64,000 bases of DNA from CAIYUC01 sp963682005 (lineage in GTDB: Bacteria > Bacteroidota > Bacteroidia > Bacteroidales > FEN-979): the NCBI GenBank assembly GCA_963682005.1, contig OY820914.1, positions 3,596,001 through 3,660,000 of the forward strand, written 5' to 3'. The notes beneath the pieces were generated by a model, which had not been told where the DNA came from, ran no database searches, and saw only the letters and a program-made list of their open reading frames with translations. The first letter of the stretch is position 1. Each line of letters begins with the position of its first letter. Made by a program: the position numbers and the translations under genes. Positions 9,152 to 18,504 of this stretch are shown here, piece after piece.

Positions 9152-12015
9152 GAAATGATGGGGAGGGAGATGCTGAAGGTTGCACCTTTATCCAGTTCCC
9201 CTGTAGCCCACACTTCGCCTCCGTGCCGGTGGATGATCCGCTGGACGATAGCAAGACCTACTCCCGTCCCTTCAAATTCCTTTGCACTGTGGAGCCGCTG
9301 AAAGACACCAAAAAGCTTATCCAGGAACTTCATATCGAAACCAACGCCATTATCCGTCACCGTGTAAATGCAAAATCCGTTTTCTTTTATGCACGAAATG
9401 GAAATGACCGCCTTTTCCCTTGTTGAGCTGTATTTTATCGCATTCTGAAGCAGATTGAACCATACTTGCCGGATCATGACCGGGTCTCCCTGTGCATCAC
9501 AAATGTCTTTGATCTGCAGGTCAATTCTTGACCGCAAAGCAGGGTTTGTGATTTCTTCAAATACACTGTTCACCATTGATTTCATGTTGATGAACGAGAG
9601 TTGCATGTCTGACCTGCTGAATCGTGAGAATGCCAGGAGGTCATCGATGAGGGTTCCCATTTTCAGTGAATTCTCCTGGATGATTGAACAAACCCTTTTT
9701 CCTTCATCATCAAGGAGAGGGCCGTAATCATCCAGCAGGATCTGCGTGAATCCGTGGATACCGCGAAGGGGAGCCCTGAGGTCATGCGATATGGAATAGG
9801 AAAACGATTCGAGTTCCTGGTTTGCCGCCTGTAATTGGGCCGTGCGTTTGGCAATCCGTTCTTCAAGCTCGGTATTGAGCCGCCGGATCTCTTCTTCCGC
9901 TTTCTTCCTGCTCGTAATTTCATTGCCCATGATAAGCAGGTAGGGGCGACCTGCCAGTACAACCAGTTCGCCGGAGATCAGCATGGTGCCTGTCTCCCCG
10001 TTCTTCTTGTTGATCGCCACTTCGAAATTGACCACCCGTCCCTGCCTCAGCAGGAGATCTTTCATGACCTGCCGGTCCGCAGGATTCTTCCACAGGTTGA
10101 TCTCCTTGAAGGTATGTCCGATGATCTCTTCCCTGGCATAACCGGTAATGGTAAGGAATGCCTCGTTTACTTTAAGCCAGGCTTCGGTGGAGATATCTGT
10201 TATGCTGACCGGGATGGGGCTTGAATGAAAAACAGTGGCAAATAGCGCTTCACTCTCCCGGAGCGCCATTTCAGCCTGCCGGCGTTTTGTGATATTTCTT
10301 GAACTTCCAAAAACTTCGATATGGCCACTGTCCTGGTTGACAAAGAAATGAGTAGTGGTCTCTGTCCATACCGTTGATCCATCCTTGCAAATGTGTTCGA
10401 TTTCATCTGTAAAGGCTTTCAGTATTCCCCTTTTCATTTCATCAATACGCACTGGCATGATATCCACGACATATTGTGCCGAATCGGGGGTCATGGTCTC
10501 ATTCATGGTCTGTTCAAGAACTTCCTGGCAGGTAAAGCCAAGTAATTTCTCAACGGATTGGCTGACGAAACGGAAACGGAAGGTCTCCGCATCCAGGATC
10601 CAGATCACATCGGAAATATTTTCAGCCAGCAGCCTGTATTTCTCTTCATTTTCCCTTAAGGCGGTTTCGGACTGCTTGCGGTTGGTGATATCCTGCTGCG
10701 TTATTATATGGTAAAGTACCTTTCCACGGGGATCCTTGATACTTGCAATATCCATTTGCACAGGAATGATGCTCCCGTCTTTCCGGATTTTATCAGATTC
10801 AAATTGTATATGTCCACTGGCGTCGGCCTGGTGAATGAATTTCCTGATCCTGGCATGATCGGCCGGACAATAAAGGTTCATGATGCTGTTGTCGGCGATT
10901 TCCTCTTTGGTGTATCCGAGCAGGTGGGCAAAGGCATGATTACAACTGACTACCTGGTTTGTGGCGGAATTCCCGATGGCAATGCCGTGGGTGCAGTTTT
11001 CAAAAGCATCTGCCCATTGCTGCATGATTAACTCCGTCGCCCGTTTTTCCCTTTCATTTTCAATTGAATCGAGGGCAAAGGAAATATCCAGTCCCATCTC
11101 TTCGAGGAGGCTTACTTCATCCGGGGAATTGAAGAGACCGGCTTCAGACGAAATGAGAACGACCACTCCTATGGTTTTACCCCGTAAACGGAAGGGGGCG
11201 GATGCGGAGGAATGATACGGATAACCCCTGATCTTCTCATGAAGGTTTGACGCTCTTTTGTCTGTCTGGATATTCTCGCTTGTTATCACCCGGGATTGCC
11301 GGATCGCAGTGGCCGTCAGGCTGTCTTTGTGAGGGCCGGTGAGGATATTTGCGATGGGAAATTTCCAGTTCTTCGGATCGAGACCCTTGGCAGCCACCGG
11401 AATGATGTCGCCCGTTTCCTCATTCAGCAGACCGATCCAGGCCAGTGAAAATTCACCATACTGAACGGCAATATCGCATATAGACTGGTACAGATCTCCC
11501 GGATCAGTGACGCGAACTAAAGTCTGGTTCACCTGGCTGAGCGTGGCGTACAGTCGCTTCATACGGACCACCTGCATTTCCGCCGTTTTGCGCCGGGTAA
11601 TATCATATGAAAGGATCAGAGCCCCTTCAGGGACCGGCTGTAAGCTGAGGTTGAACCAGCCCTCTTTCTGGTCGGGATAGACAAACTTGTTTTCCATCCG
11701 GATCAATTCCCGGTCATCGAGGCATCTTTTTATTTCCGAAAATACTTTTGAACTTTCAATACCGGGCCACATATCGGTGTATTTCCGGCCCAGCAGTTCT
11801 GCATTTGGGCGCCTGTTATGAACTTCAGCCGATTTGTTCAGATAGATATACTTCCAGTCAAAACCGAGGATCTGGCAACCCTCGAGCAAATTATCTAGTG
11901 TCTGACGGAAAAAGGAATCGCCGGGATTGCCTGTGTTTGCTGTGAGATTATTCTGTCCCGGGGCCGGTTTAGTTCCGGAGAGGTCTTTTAGTGGTAAGGA
12001 TTCGTTTTTATTCAT
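9142..12015 (-). CDS. Soluble multi-PAS/GAF sensor histidine kinase
   Basis: A 957-residue kinase without signal peptide or membrane helices. Domains: PAS at ~30-145, GAF at ~165-325, then three PAS domains at ~330-450, ~455-580 and ~585-705, each ending with the DIT-x-RK / EIT-x-RKKAE linker, a short coiled coil, HisKA with the phosphoacceptor in SYSISHDLRAPLRGIHGF (~735), and HATPase with NLLQNAIKYS (N box), DNGVGFDM (G1) and GTGVGLAIVQRI (G2). The SHDLRAPLRG type resembles phytochrome-like kinases. No receiver domain is attached and no response regulator gene is adjacent, so its partner is unknown; the nearest regulator in the window is at 33721. The signal is probably cytoplasmic. Confidence 0.9.
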   Translation of the reverse strand: MNKNESLPLKDLSGTKPAPGQNNLTANTGNPGDSFFRQTLDNLLEGCQILGFDWKYIYLNKSAEVHNRRPNAELLGRKYTDMWPGIESSKVFSEIKRCLDDRELIRMENKFVYPDQKEGWFNLSLQPVPEGALILSYDITRRKTAEMQVVRMKRLYATLSQVNQTLVRVTDPGDLYQSICDIAVQYGEFSLAWIGLLNEETGDIIPVAAKGLDPKNWKFPIANILTGPHKDSLTATAIRQSRVITSENIQTDKRASNLHEKIRGYPYHSSASAPFRLRGKTIGVVVLISSEAGLFNSPDEVSLLEEMGLDISFALDSIENEREKRATELIMQQWADAFENCTHGIAIGNSATNQVVSCNHAFAHLLGYTKEEIADNSIMNLYCPADHARIRKFIHQADASGHIQFESDKIRKDGSIIPVQMDIASIKDPRGKVLYHIITQQDITNRKQSETALRENEEKYRLLAENISDVIWILDAETFRFRFVSQSVEKLLGFTCQEVLEQTMNETMTPDSAQYVVDIMPVRIDEMKRGILKAFTDEIEHICKDGSTVWTETTTHFFVNQDSGHIEVFGSSRNITKRRQAEMALRESEALFATVFHSSPIPVSITDISTEAWLKVNEAFLTITGYAREEIIGHTFKEINLWKNPADRQVMKDLLLRQGRVVNFEVAINKKNGETGTMLISGELVVLAGRPYLLIMGNEITSRKKAEEEIRRLNTELEERIAKRTAQLQAANQELESFSYSISHDLRAPLRGIHGFTQILLDDYGPLLDDEGKRVCSIIQENSLKMGTLIDDLLAFSRFSRSDMQLSFINMKSMVNSVFEEITNPALRSRIDLQIKDICDAQGDPVMIRQVWFNLLQNAIKYSSTREKAVISISCIKENGFCIYTVTDNGVGFDMKFLDKLFGVFQRLHSAKEFEGTGVGLAIVQRIIHRHGGEVWATGELDKGATFSISLPIISNV

Positions 12016-12204
12016 ACGTATTTGTCGCGGTAGTGACAGTGTCCAAATTTAAGAAAACTTTCCATTCCCTGAACTTTATTCCGTTCTCATCTTTTTTACA
12101 TGGATCGATTGTACCTTTACACTGATTTTCGGCAAAAGGATCACCTGATCCAAGGATTGTTAAGGTATGGTCAGACAACTATTTTAATGGAGGAACCAGA
12201 TTCG

Positions 12205-13986
12205 ATGAAGAAGAACAGGCATTTATACGAGATGGGGATCATCGGGAATTGTTCATACATAGCCTATATTGACAAGACAAGCAATGTTTCGTGGCTCTGT
12301 CTCCCAAAATTCGACAGCAGCTTTCTGTTCGGTTCATTGCTCGATGGAAAAAAGGGAGGTGAGTTTTCGGTACGACCGGCAGAATCCCCTTTAAAAAGTC
12401 AGCAGCAATATCTGAAGAATACGAATATCCTTGTTACAGAATTCAGGACTCCTGCGGGTCATTTCAGCGTGACCGATTTTGCCCCGAGGTTTTACCAGTA
12501 CGCAAGGTATTTCAAGCCGTTGATGCTTGTAAGAAGGATCAAACCCCTTGAGGGAAACCCTGTGGTCCATGTGAGGTGTCACCCGGTGGGAGAATATGGC
12601 CGGGCGATCCCTGACCAGGTGCAGGGAAGCAACCACATCCGGTATCTCAACCTGGACTCGCAGGTCAGGCTTTCCACGGACATTCCTCTTAATTACATCC
12701 TTGATGACAAGCCGTTTGTTCTTGATGAAACGCGGTATTTGGTACTGACATACGGAGTTCCGCTTGAAGCGCCCCTGAGAAGTACTGTTGAAAACTTCCT
12801 TGACCAGACACGGAAATACTGGCAGGATTGGGTCAAGGAAACATCGATCCCGGCTATCTTCCAGGAACAGATCATCCGGTCGTCGCTGGTTTTGAAGTTG
12901 CACCAGTTTGAGGATACCGGAGGAATTATCGCAGCGGGGACAACCAGCCTCCCTGAATCGCCAAAGTCAGGAAGGAACTGGGATTACCGTTATTGCTGGA
13001 TGAGGGATGCCTATTATACGCTCACGGCTTTCAACAGCATCGGACATTTTGAGGAAGTGGAAAAGTACTTTTCGTATATCCAGAACATCATTGTTGGTGC
13101 AAAAGACCGGATCAGGCCGTTATACACCATCACCGGGGGAGATGTCAACCCTGTTGAATCGCTCCCATTGTCCGGCTACCAGGGGAACCAGCCGGTCAGG
13201 CTGGGCAATGACGCTGTGATCCAGGTGCAGAACGATGTTTATGGCCAGGTCCTTGTGAGCCTGCTCCCGTTGTTCGTGGATGACCGGCTGAATTATTTTG
13301 ATCACGACAGGATGTTCAACATTGTTGACTGGCTTATAAGCAGAATTGAGGATACGATGGAAGAGCCTGATTCCGGAATATGGGAATTCGGGAATACACG
13401 GCAACTTCACTGCTATACCATGCTGTTCCATTGGGCTGGCAGCCAGGCTGCCTATAAAATTGCTGTAACTTCCGGTGATGACTCATTGATGAACAGGTCG
13501 AAGAATCTTGCACGCCGTGCCGCCGCACATATTGAGAAATGCTATGATCCGGTAAGAAAGGTCTACGCGCAGGCTACAGGAAGCCGGGTCCTTGACGCAA
13601 GCGGACTCCAGCTCATCACCATGAATTACCTGGACCCCGGTTCTGAAAAAGCCAGACTGCATCTGCTTGCACTCGAAAAGGAATTGAAAACGCCCGACGG
13701 ATTGCTGTACCGGTATCTTTCAGATGAGTATGGCAAGCAGGAAACGTCTTTCCTGGTCTGTGCTTTCTGGTATGCAGAAGCCCTGGCCTGCACCGGTAGG
13801 GTCGAAGAGGCTTACAGGCTGATCGAAAAGCTTCTGCCTTATGCAAATCACCTCGGACTTTACAGTGAAGATGCGGATCCCGAAGGAGGCCAATGGGGTA
13901 ATTTTCCGCAGACATACAGCCATGTGGGATTTATGAATGCCGTTTACCGGATATCGGTAAAGCTTGACAAGCCGATCTTTTTATAA
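12205..13986 (+). CDS. Glycoside hydrolase family 15 protein (glucoamylase- or trehalase-like)
   Basis: A 593-residue protein with the GH15 N-terminal beta domain (GIIGNCSYIAYIDKTSNVSWLCLPKFDSSFLFG) and the (alpha/alpha)6 catalytic barrel containing RNWDYRYCWMRDAYYTL and the C-terminal ETSFLVCAFWYAEAL and GNFPQTYSHVGFMNA motifs. GH15 enzymes hydrolyse alpha-glucosidic bonds, and several bacterial members are trehalases. The neighbouring otsB and trehalose-6-phosphate synthase favour trehalose or a related glucan as substrate. No signal peptide, so cytoplasmic. I prefer the ATG at 12205, because the 35 residues added by the ATG at 12100 match nothing in the family and GGAGGAACC precedes the later start. 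TACCTTTA at ~12108 may be its promoter box. Confidence 0.85.
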   Translation: MKKNRHLYEMGIIGNCSYIAYIDKTSNVSWLCLPKFDSSFLFGSLLDGKKGGEFSVRPAESPLKSQQQYLKNTNILVTEFRTPAGHFSVTDFAPRFYQYARYFKPLMLVRRIKPLEGNPVVHVRCHPVGEYGRAIPDQVQGSNHIRYLNLDSQVRLSTDIPLNYILDDKPFVLDETRYLVLTYGVPLEAPLRSTVENFLDQTRKYWQDWVKETSIPAIFQEQIIRSSLVLKLHQFEDTGGIIAAGTTSLPESPKSGRNWDYRYCWMRDAYYTLTAFNSIGHFEEVEKYFSYIQNIIVGAKDRIRPLYTITGGDVNPVESLPLSGYQGNQPVRLGNDAVIQVQNDVYGQVLVSLLPLFVDDRLNYFDHDRMFNIVDWLISRIEDTMEEPDSGIWEFGNTRQLHCYTMLFHWAGSQAAYKIAVTSGDDSLMNRSKNLARRAAAHIEKCYDPVRKVYAQATGSRVLDASGLQLITMNYLDPGSEKARLHLLALEKELKTPDGLLYRYLSDEYGKQETSFLVCAFWYAEALACTGRVEEAYRLIEKLLPYANHLGLYSEDADPEGGQWGNFPQTYSHVGFMNAVYRISVKLDKPIFL

Positions 13987-14036
13987 TGATATAATGAAAT
14001 AATGACATAATGATAGTAGGATAGAAGGATAGAAGG
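13987..14036. repeat. Short ~8-nt tandem repeat (ATAATGAN, then GATAGAAG)
   Basis: The 54-nt gap between the GH15 gene and otsB is filled with ATGATATA, ATGAAATA, ATGACATA, ATGATAG and two GATAGAAG units. It is another site-specific short tandem repeat, here with period 8. Confidence 0.5.
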
Positions 14037-14040
14037 TACG

Positions 14041-14793
14041 ATGTTAGTCCAGGTTATACAGTTATACAGGGAGGCGTTGAGCAGGATCCTTTTCCTCGAT
14101 TATGACGGAACGCTTGTGAACTTCACCGGTATCCCGGCGGAAGCCATTACCGGACCTGGCATCCATGCCATACTCTGGCCCCTTGCATCAGACCCAAAGA
14201 ATACGGTTGTGATCATCAGCGGAAGGGACATGCATTTTCTTGAAAGTCAGTTCAACGGACTTCCGGTAAACCTGATCGCCGAGCATGGATACCTGTTAAA
14301 GAGGGCCGGTAAGCAACCGGAGATCATATATCCCGGTGACCATTCCTGGAAAGGACCGTTGGGCAGGGATCTCCGGAAATTGTCCTCCACCATGCCCGGA
14401 TCCTTCATCGAGGAAAAAGAGGCCTCCATTGCGTTTCATTTCAGGAATATGTCCCCGGTTTTTATGGAGAGGGCTGTCACAGAGGTCCGGAAGAGATTCA
14501 GGATGATTACAGCCCGGGTAAAAGGGCTGGAAGTCCTTTACGGGAACAGGATCATTGAGATCAAATCGGGGGAATTTACAAAAGGAAGTGCAGCCAGGAT
14601 TTTCATCGGCAACAACCATTATGATTTCATCCTGGCTGCCGGCGATGACATCACTGATGAATCACTGTTCCATGAGCTCCGGCAGGAGGCTGTTACAATT
14701 AAAGTAGGACAGGGAGAGACTGTGGCGAAGTATTGCATCGGGAAACCATCGGAATTGCTGGAATTGCTTGGAGAGCTGAGCAATGAGCAATGA
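14041..14793 (+). CDS. otsB: Trehalose-6-phosphate phosphatase
   Basis: A 250-residue HAD-superfamily phosphatase. Motif I is FLDYDGTLVNF (residues ~17-27, nucleophile and acid Asp), motif II is VVIISGRD (~54-61), and motif IV is AAGDDITDESLF (~200-211). LIAEHGYLLK and the small cap with SGEFTKGSAARIF fit trehalose-phosphatases. It removes phosphate from trehalose 6-phosphate in the cytoplasm, the second step of the OtsA-OtsB route. It follows the GH15 gene by 54 nt on the same strand; the matching synthase lies about 1.3 kb downstream, past a gene on the other strand. Confidence 0.9.
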   Translation: MLVQVIQLYREALSRILFLDYDGTLVNFTGIPAEAITGPGIHAILWPLASDPKNTVVIISGRDMHFLESQFNGLPVNLIAEHGYLLKRAGKQPEIIYPGDHSWKGPLGRDLRKLSSTMPGSFIEEKEASIAFHFRNMSPVFMERAVTEVRKRFRMITARVKGLEVLYGNRIIEIKSGEFTKGSAARIFIGNNHYDFILAAGDDITDESLFHELRQEAVTIKVGQGETVAKYCIGKPSELLELLGELSNEQ

Positions 14794-14904
14794 GCAATGA
14801 GCAATGAGCATAAAGTACCCTCCCCGACCTTCGGTCTTCCCCTCCCTACCAGTAGGGAGGGGATAAGAGGGGTGGGTACGATAGGAGCAATGAGCAATGA
14901 GCAA
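14778..14904. repeat. GAGCAAT heptamer array interrupted by palindrome copy B
   Basis: Units GAGCAAT start within the last codons of otsB and run to ~14810. They are interrupted by the 65-bp palindrome at 14815-14879, then resume at 14885-14904. Copy A at 5927-5991 shares the flanks GCATAAA on the left and GAGCAATG on the right. So palindrome and GAGCAAT heptamers may form one composite unit. Confidence 0.65.
14815..14879. repeat. Nested palindromic interspersed repeat, copy B
   Basis: Same structure and nearly the same sequence as the copy at 5927-5991: outer GTACCC/GGGTAC, inner GACCTTCGGTC hairpin, and inner CCCCTCCCTA hairpin with its complement. It lies between the converging otsB and thioesterase genes. 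Confidence 0.8.
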
Positions 14905-14921
14905 AAAATTTGGGTCGGGGA

Positions 14922-15689
14922 TCAGGGGGATTGGCTTTGGGTAAATTGGATCTTTCCCCTGAAACGGCTTGAACCTCCGGAGGATTCTGTCCCTTCAAAC
15001 AGGAACTGATCTGTATCAGCGGTTTCCCTGACGATACTGATCGATATTCCAGGTGTTGTTTCTTTCAGGAAATTCACGGAAAGCAGGGATAGATAATGAT
15101 CCGTGAGGTATTCAACAGGAAGAGTATCCAACATCCAGTCGATGTACCGTGACGACGTTACATGTTTGTTCACATCGATGTCAAACCAGGTCGTTTTCAG
15201 GGAAAACAGGCTGCCTTCAGGTACTGGTGCCAACTTTTCAGGTAATTCAACCAATGCATGACGATCCTTCAGTCGAAGGAAAATTTCACTGTAACTCTCA
15301 TCGAATCGTTTCGGCCGCTTGATGGCAAGATCTACGGCCAGCCATGCCGACGTGCACTTTGCCACACACTCGCCCAGCTGGTTGGTTACCACGTAATCCC
15401 TCAGGTAATGGAATCCATCGACATTCTTTGGCCACGTCTCAACAATGACTTTGTCATACCATTTCAATGTCCGGAATACCTGGATGGTCATGCGGCTGAG
15501 CACCCAGAACAGATTCTTCCTGTGCAGCTCTTCGAAGCCGAAACCGAGCGCATCTGCCGAACCGATGGCGCCAAGGATCAGGAAATTCACAAGTTCACCT
15601 GGTCTCAGCCGTGCCTGCATGTCGCAGTGGGCGCTTGTGACATCATAGACTGACCGGTGAACCAGGTTTTCTTCCGTGAGTTCTTTCAT
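14922..15689 (-). CDS. Acyl-ACP thioesterase
   Basis: A 255-residue protein of the FatA/FatB-type acyl-ACP thioesterase family, made of two hot-dog folds. Landmarks: YDVTSAHCDMQARLRPGELVNFLILGAIGSADALGFG (first hot dog), LFWVLSRMTIQVFRTLKWYD, and in the second half TTWFDIDVNKHVTSSRYIDWMLD, whose D-x-N-x-H pattern matches the catalytic Asn/His region. It releases free fatty acids from acyl carrier protein in the cytoplasm. The start at 15689 (MKELTEENLVHRSVYD) fits the family; the 33 extra codons upstream to 15788 do not look coding. It runs against both trehalose genes and has no obvious functional link to them. Confidence 0.85.
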   Translation of the reverse strand: MKELTEENLVHRSVYDVTSAHCDMQARLRPGELVNFLILGAIGSADALGFGFEELHRKNLFWVLSRMTIQVFRTLKWYDKVIVETWPKNVDGFHYLRDYVVTNQLGECVAKCTSAWLAVDLAIKRPKRFDESYSEIFLRLKDRHALVELPEKLAPVPEGSLFSLKTTWFDIDVNKHVTSSRYIDWMLDTLPVEYLTDHYLSLLSVNFLKETTPGISISIVRETADTDQFLFEGTESSGGSSRFRGKIQFTQSQSP

Positions 15690-15789
15690 TTTATTATGCG
15701 TTTGAAACCGGGCTCCAAAGATCGGGTTTAAAAATGATATACAGATTCCGCAGAATGATTGATCGCAATCATGCCAATGATCTTTCAAG

Positions 15790-15837
15790 TACCCAGCCCC
15801 TGCAGGGGGTGTCTGAAAACCCCACGGGGGATGGGTA
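15790..15837. repeat. Nested palindrome bounded by TACCCA / TGGGTA
   Basis: Outer arms TACCCA and ATGGGTA enclose two hairpins, CCCCTGCAGGGG and CCCCACGGGG. It is the same design as the 65-bp elements, with other loop sequences. Close matches to the two inner hairpins occur separately at 27336-27347 and 28983-28994, on either side of the IS110 element. Confidence 0.65.
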
Positions 15838-16059
15838 TAATGAACTGTAACGAAACTGCTGTCATTTATTAATTATTCTGATTTTAGCAAATTAGAAAAT
15901 TTCTGGTGCGATTGTGCTTAATCAGTTCTGCAAATTCCGGATCGTTGAAATGACATGATTCGGATCATGGATTTCTTTTGTAACTTTATAGTGCGATCTG
16001 AACAAAGATATTGAGAGAATAAGTAGTTGAACAGAGTGATTGGATAATAAGGAGGAGTG

Positions 16060-18300
16060 ATGAAACATTTTCTTTTGTTCTTATTGCCGTTGCTGACGAT
16101 CGTTGTCGGCGGGTTTGTGGTATTTGGACTGGTACAGACCAATGCCCAGGAAAAGAGACTGACCGAGGAACTGACGCGGAAGGCTAAGGCCGTTGCAGAG
16201 AGTATGGAGCTTTCTGCTCAGCAGATTCTTATAAATCATAACATGATCTGGGCTAATGTCATGGTCCAGGGATTCCAGAACAGGGAGCGGGTTCAGGGAT
16301 GCGTTCTTTATGATGATCACCTGAAGATCCTCGCCATCACTGATCGCATTTCTGATTGGAAAAAGAAAGGCCGCGCTCACCTGGCACCTTCCTATTTTAC
16401 AGAGAAGGGCCACGGCTCTTTCGGGGAGTTGGGGAACTCTCCGGTTTATAGTTATGTCCAGCCGGTGATGGGTGAGAATGGGTCGTACCTTGGCTACATC
16501 GAGGTATTGTATGATACATCGTACATTAGAACAATGGTCGGTGAATTCTGGCAGAAAACAAGCATTTACCTGATCATCCTGTCAGTCCTCCTGGTTTTTA
16601 CCACGCTGTTGTTGCAACGGCAGATCTTCTTCCAGCCGATCAGACAGCTTACACGATGGTTTTCACTTTTCCAGAAGGGGGATATTGATACACTGCAACC
16701 GATCAGGAAAGGGGGGATCTTCGGACAACTTGCGACTGAGGCCGAGCAGGTGGCCCTGAACCTGCGGATTGCCCGGAAGATCGTGATCGAAAACGCCACC
16801 GAACGCATTGCCGGAACTGAATTATGGACCAGGGAGAAATTGCGGGATCTCGTGCAGGCGAAACTTGGAGAGAATACACTTATTGTTGTTTCAAACCGGG
16901 AACCATATATGCATGTGACCGATGCAAAAACGGGCCTTGTGAAGTGTATCCGTCCGGCCAGCGGGGTGGTAACAGCCATCGATCCCATCCTGCGTGCATG
17001 CGGAGGAACCTGGATCGCACATGGAAGCACCCCGGAAGACCGCACCGTTGTTAATTCCCGGGATAAGATCGGCGTACCGGTGGAGGATATCAGGTATATC
17101 CTCAAAAGAGTCTGGCTGACGGAAGAAGAGGAGGAAGGCTATTATTTCGGGTTCTCCAATGAAGGATTGTGGCCGCTGTGTCATATTACCTATCAGAGGC
17201 CGGTATTCAAGGAGAAGGACTGGCTTATGTACAAACAGGCGAATCAGAAATTTGCCGACAGTGTGCTGGAAGAGCTGCCGTCGAAGAATCCGTATGTATT
17301 TATCCAGGATTACCATTTTACCCTGATTGCAGGGATGATCAAAAATAAAAGGCCTGATGCGGTCTGTGTGTTGTTCTGGCATATTCCGTGGCCGAATTCC
17401 GAGGTTTTTTCCACCTGTCCATACCAGGAGGAGATCCTGGATGGCATGCTTTCCTATGACCTGATCGGTTTTCATGTTCAGTCCCATTGCAACAACTTTC
17501 TTGAAACGGCGAACCGGCTGCTGGAATCAAGGGTCGATCCCGAGAAATTCAGTGTGACAAGGTTCGGCAGGGAGACGATTGTTAAGCCTTTCCCGATCAG
17601 TGTAGACGGTTATTTCGGGAATCCCGATGATCTGCCGGCTGATTTCCATGACCAGGTTGCAAAAATACGGCTGGAACTCGGGTTGGCGAATATGATCGTG
17701 GCCCTGGGGGTAGAGCGGATCGATTATACGAAAGGACTACTGGAACGCATGTTGGCCGTTGACAGGTTCCTGGAGAAGTACCCGCAGTACAAGGGAAAAT
17801 TCGTTCTTGTTCAGCTTGCAGCACCGAGCCGTACGCATATTAAAATTTATAATGAACTGATGGAACAGCTGGATGAAAGGATTGAAAAGGTCAATGCAAA
17901 GCATGCCGAGGGATCCTGGAAGCCCATTATTTATATGAAGAGGCAATTTTCCCCCGAAGAGATCCGACCGTATTATACCCTCAGCCAATATTGCATCGTA
18001 AGTTCCCTGCACGATGGGATGAACCTTGTGGCCAAGGAGTATGTGGCTTCCAGGTCAGACCTGAACGGGATGCTGATCCTGAGCAAATTTACAGGTGCTG
18101 CAAGAGAGCTGACCGATGCCGTGCTTATAAATCCCTATTCCATAGAGGAATTTGCCGATGCCATCAAATATGCCATCGAGATGCCCAGGGATGAACGTCG
18201 CCGGAGAATGGGGAACATGCGGAACATCGTTAAGGAATTCAATATCTACCGCTGGGCCGGGAATATCATAACGGAGATGGCGAACCTGAAGAAAGGCTGA
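16060..18300 (+). CDS. otsA: Trehalose-6-phosphate synthase (GT20) fused to a membrane sensor and HAMP-like module
   Basis: 746 residues starting at the ATG at 16060 after GGAGGAG. Residues ~3-24 are a TM helix, ~25-165 an extracytoplasmic sensor-like region, ~167-188 a second TM helix (IYLIILSVLLVFTTLLL), and ~190-245 a HAMP-like linker (FFQPIRQLTRWFSLFQKGD). From ~270 onward comes a complete GT20 domain: VVSNREP, GTWIAHGS, QDYHFTLIAGMIK, WHIPWPNSEVF, ERIDYTKGLLERM and HDGMNLVAKEYVA match the UDP-glucose and glucose-6-phosphate binding motifs of OtsA. It should make trehalose 6-phosphate at the inner face of the membrane. The input half looks like that of a histidine kinase, suggesting enzyme activity set directly by an external cue. 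A glucosylglycerol-phosphate synthase is a less likely alternative, given the nearby otsB. Confidence 0.85.
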   Translation: MKHFLLFLLPLLTIVVGGFVVFGLVQTNAQEKRLTEELTRKAKAVAESMELSAQQILINHNMIWANVMVQGFQNRERVQGCVLYDDHLKILAITDRISDWKKKGRAHLAPSYFTEKGHGSFGELGNSPVYSYVQPVMGENGSYLGYIEVLYDTSYIRTMVGEFWQKTSIYLIILSVLLVFTTLLLQRQIFFQPIRQLTRWFSLFQKGDIDTLQPIRKGGIFGQLATEAEQVALNLRIARKIVIENATERIAGTELWTREKLRDLVQAKLGENTLIVVSNREPYMHVTDAKTGLVKCIRPASGVVTAIDPILRACGGTWIAHGSTPEDRTVVNSRDKIGVPVEDIRYILKRVWLTEEEEEGYYFGFSNEGLWPLCHITYQRPVFKEKDWLMYKQANQKFADSVLEELPSKNPYVFIQDYHFTLIAGMIKNKRPDAVCVLFWHIPWPNSEVFSTCPYQEEILDGMLSYDLIGFHVQSHCNNFLETANRLLESRVDPEKFSVTRFGRETIVKPFPISVDGYFGNPDDLPADFHDQVAKIRLELGLANMIVALGVERIDYTKGLLERMLAVDRFLEKYPQYKGKFVLVQLAAPSRTHIKIYNELMEQLDERIEKVNAKHAEGSWKPIIYMKRQFSPEEIRPYYTLSQYCIVSSLHDGMNLVAKEYVASRSDLNGMLILSKFTGAARELTDAVLINPYSIEEFADAIKYAIEMPRDERRRRMGNMRNIVKEFNIYRWAGNIITEMANLKKG

Positions 18301-18351
18301 GTTGATCCATGCTTGCCAGCCAGGCGTGTAATCCGTTTTCATTTTTATTTT

Positions 18352-18392
18352 TTAACCACAGAGGCCGCAAAGATGGCACAAAGACCACAGAG
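18352..18392. repeat. ACCACAGAGG-type low-complexity repeat
   Basis: The gap holds repeated motifs ACCACAGAGG, GGCACAAAG and ACCACAGAG, followed by CCCTGCATCCCTGCAT. Similar purine-rich repeats occur at 21579-21658. No gene is seen in the 204-nt gap. Confidence 0.4.
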
Positions 18393-18504
18393 TATATATC
18401 ATATTCTGCATTCCTGAATCCCTGCATCCCTGCATTTTTCTTAATTTGCATGATTTCCCGGGCAACCTTTTCAAATCTCCGGGTTATTGTAGTAACGTTT
18501 CGGG

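Noticed and set aside
12100..12204. Earlier start for the GH15 gene
   Set aside because: The added 35 residues do not resemble the family N-terminus and cover a likely promoter box.
15690..15788. Upstream extension of the thioesterase gene
   Set aside because: The 33 extra residues are Cys/His-rich and unlike the family; the start at 15689 fits homologues.
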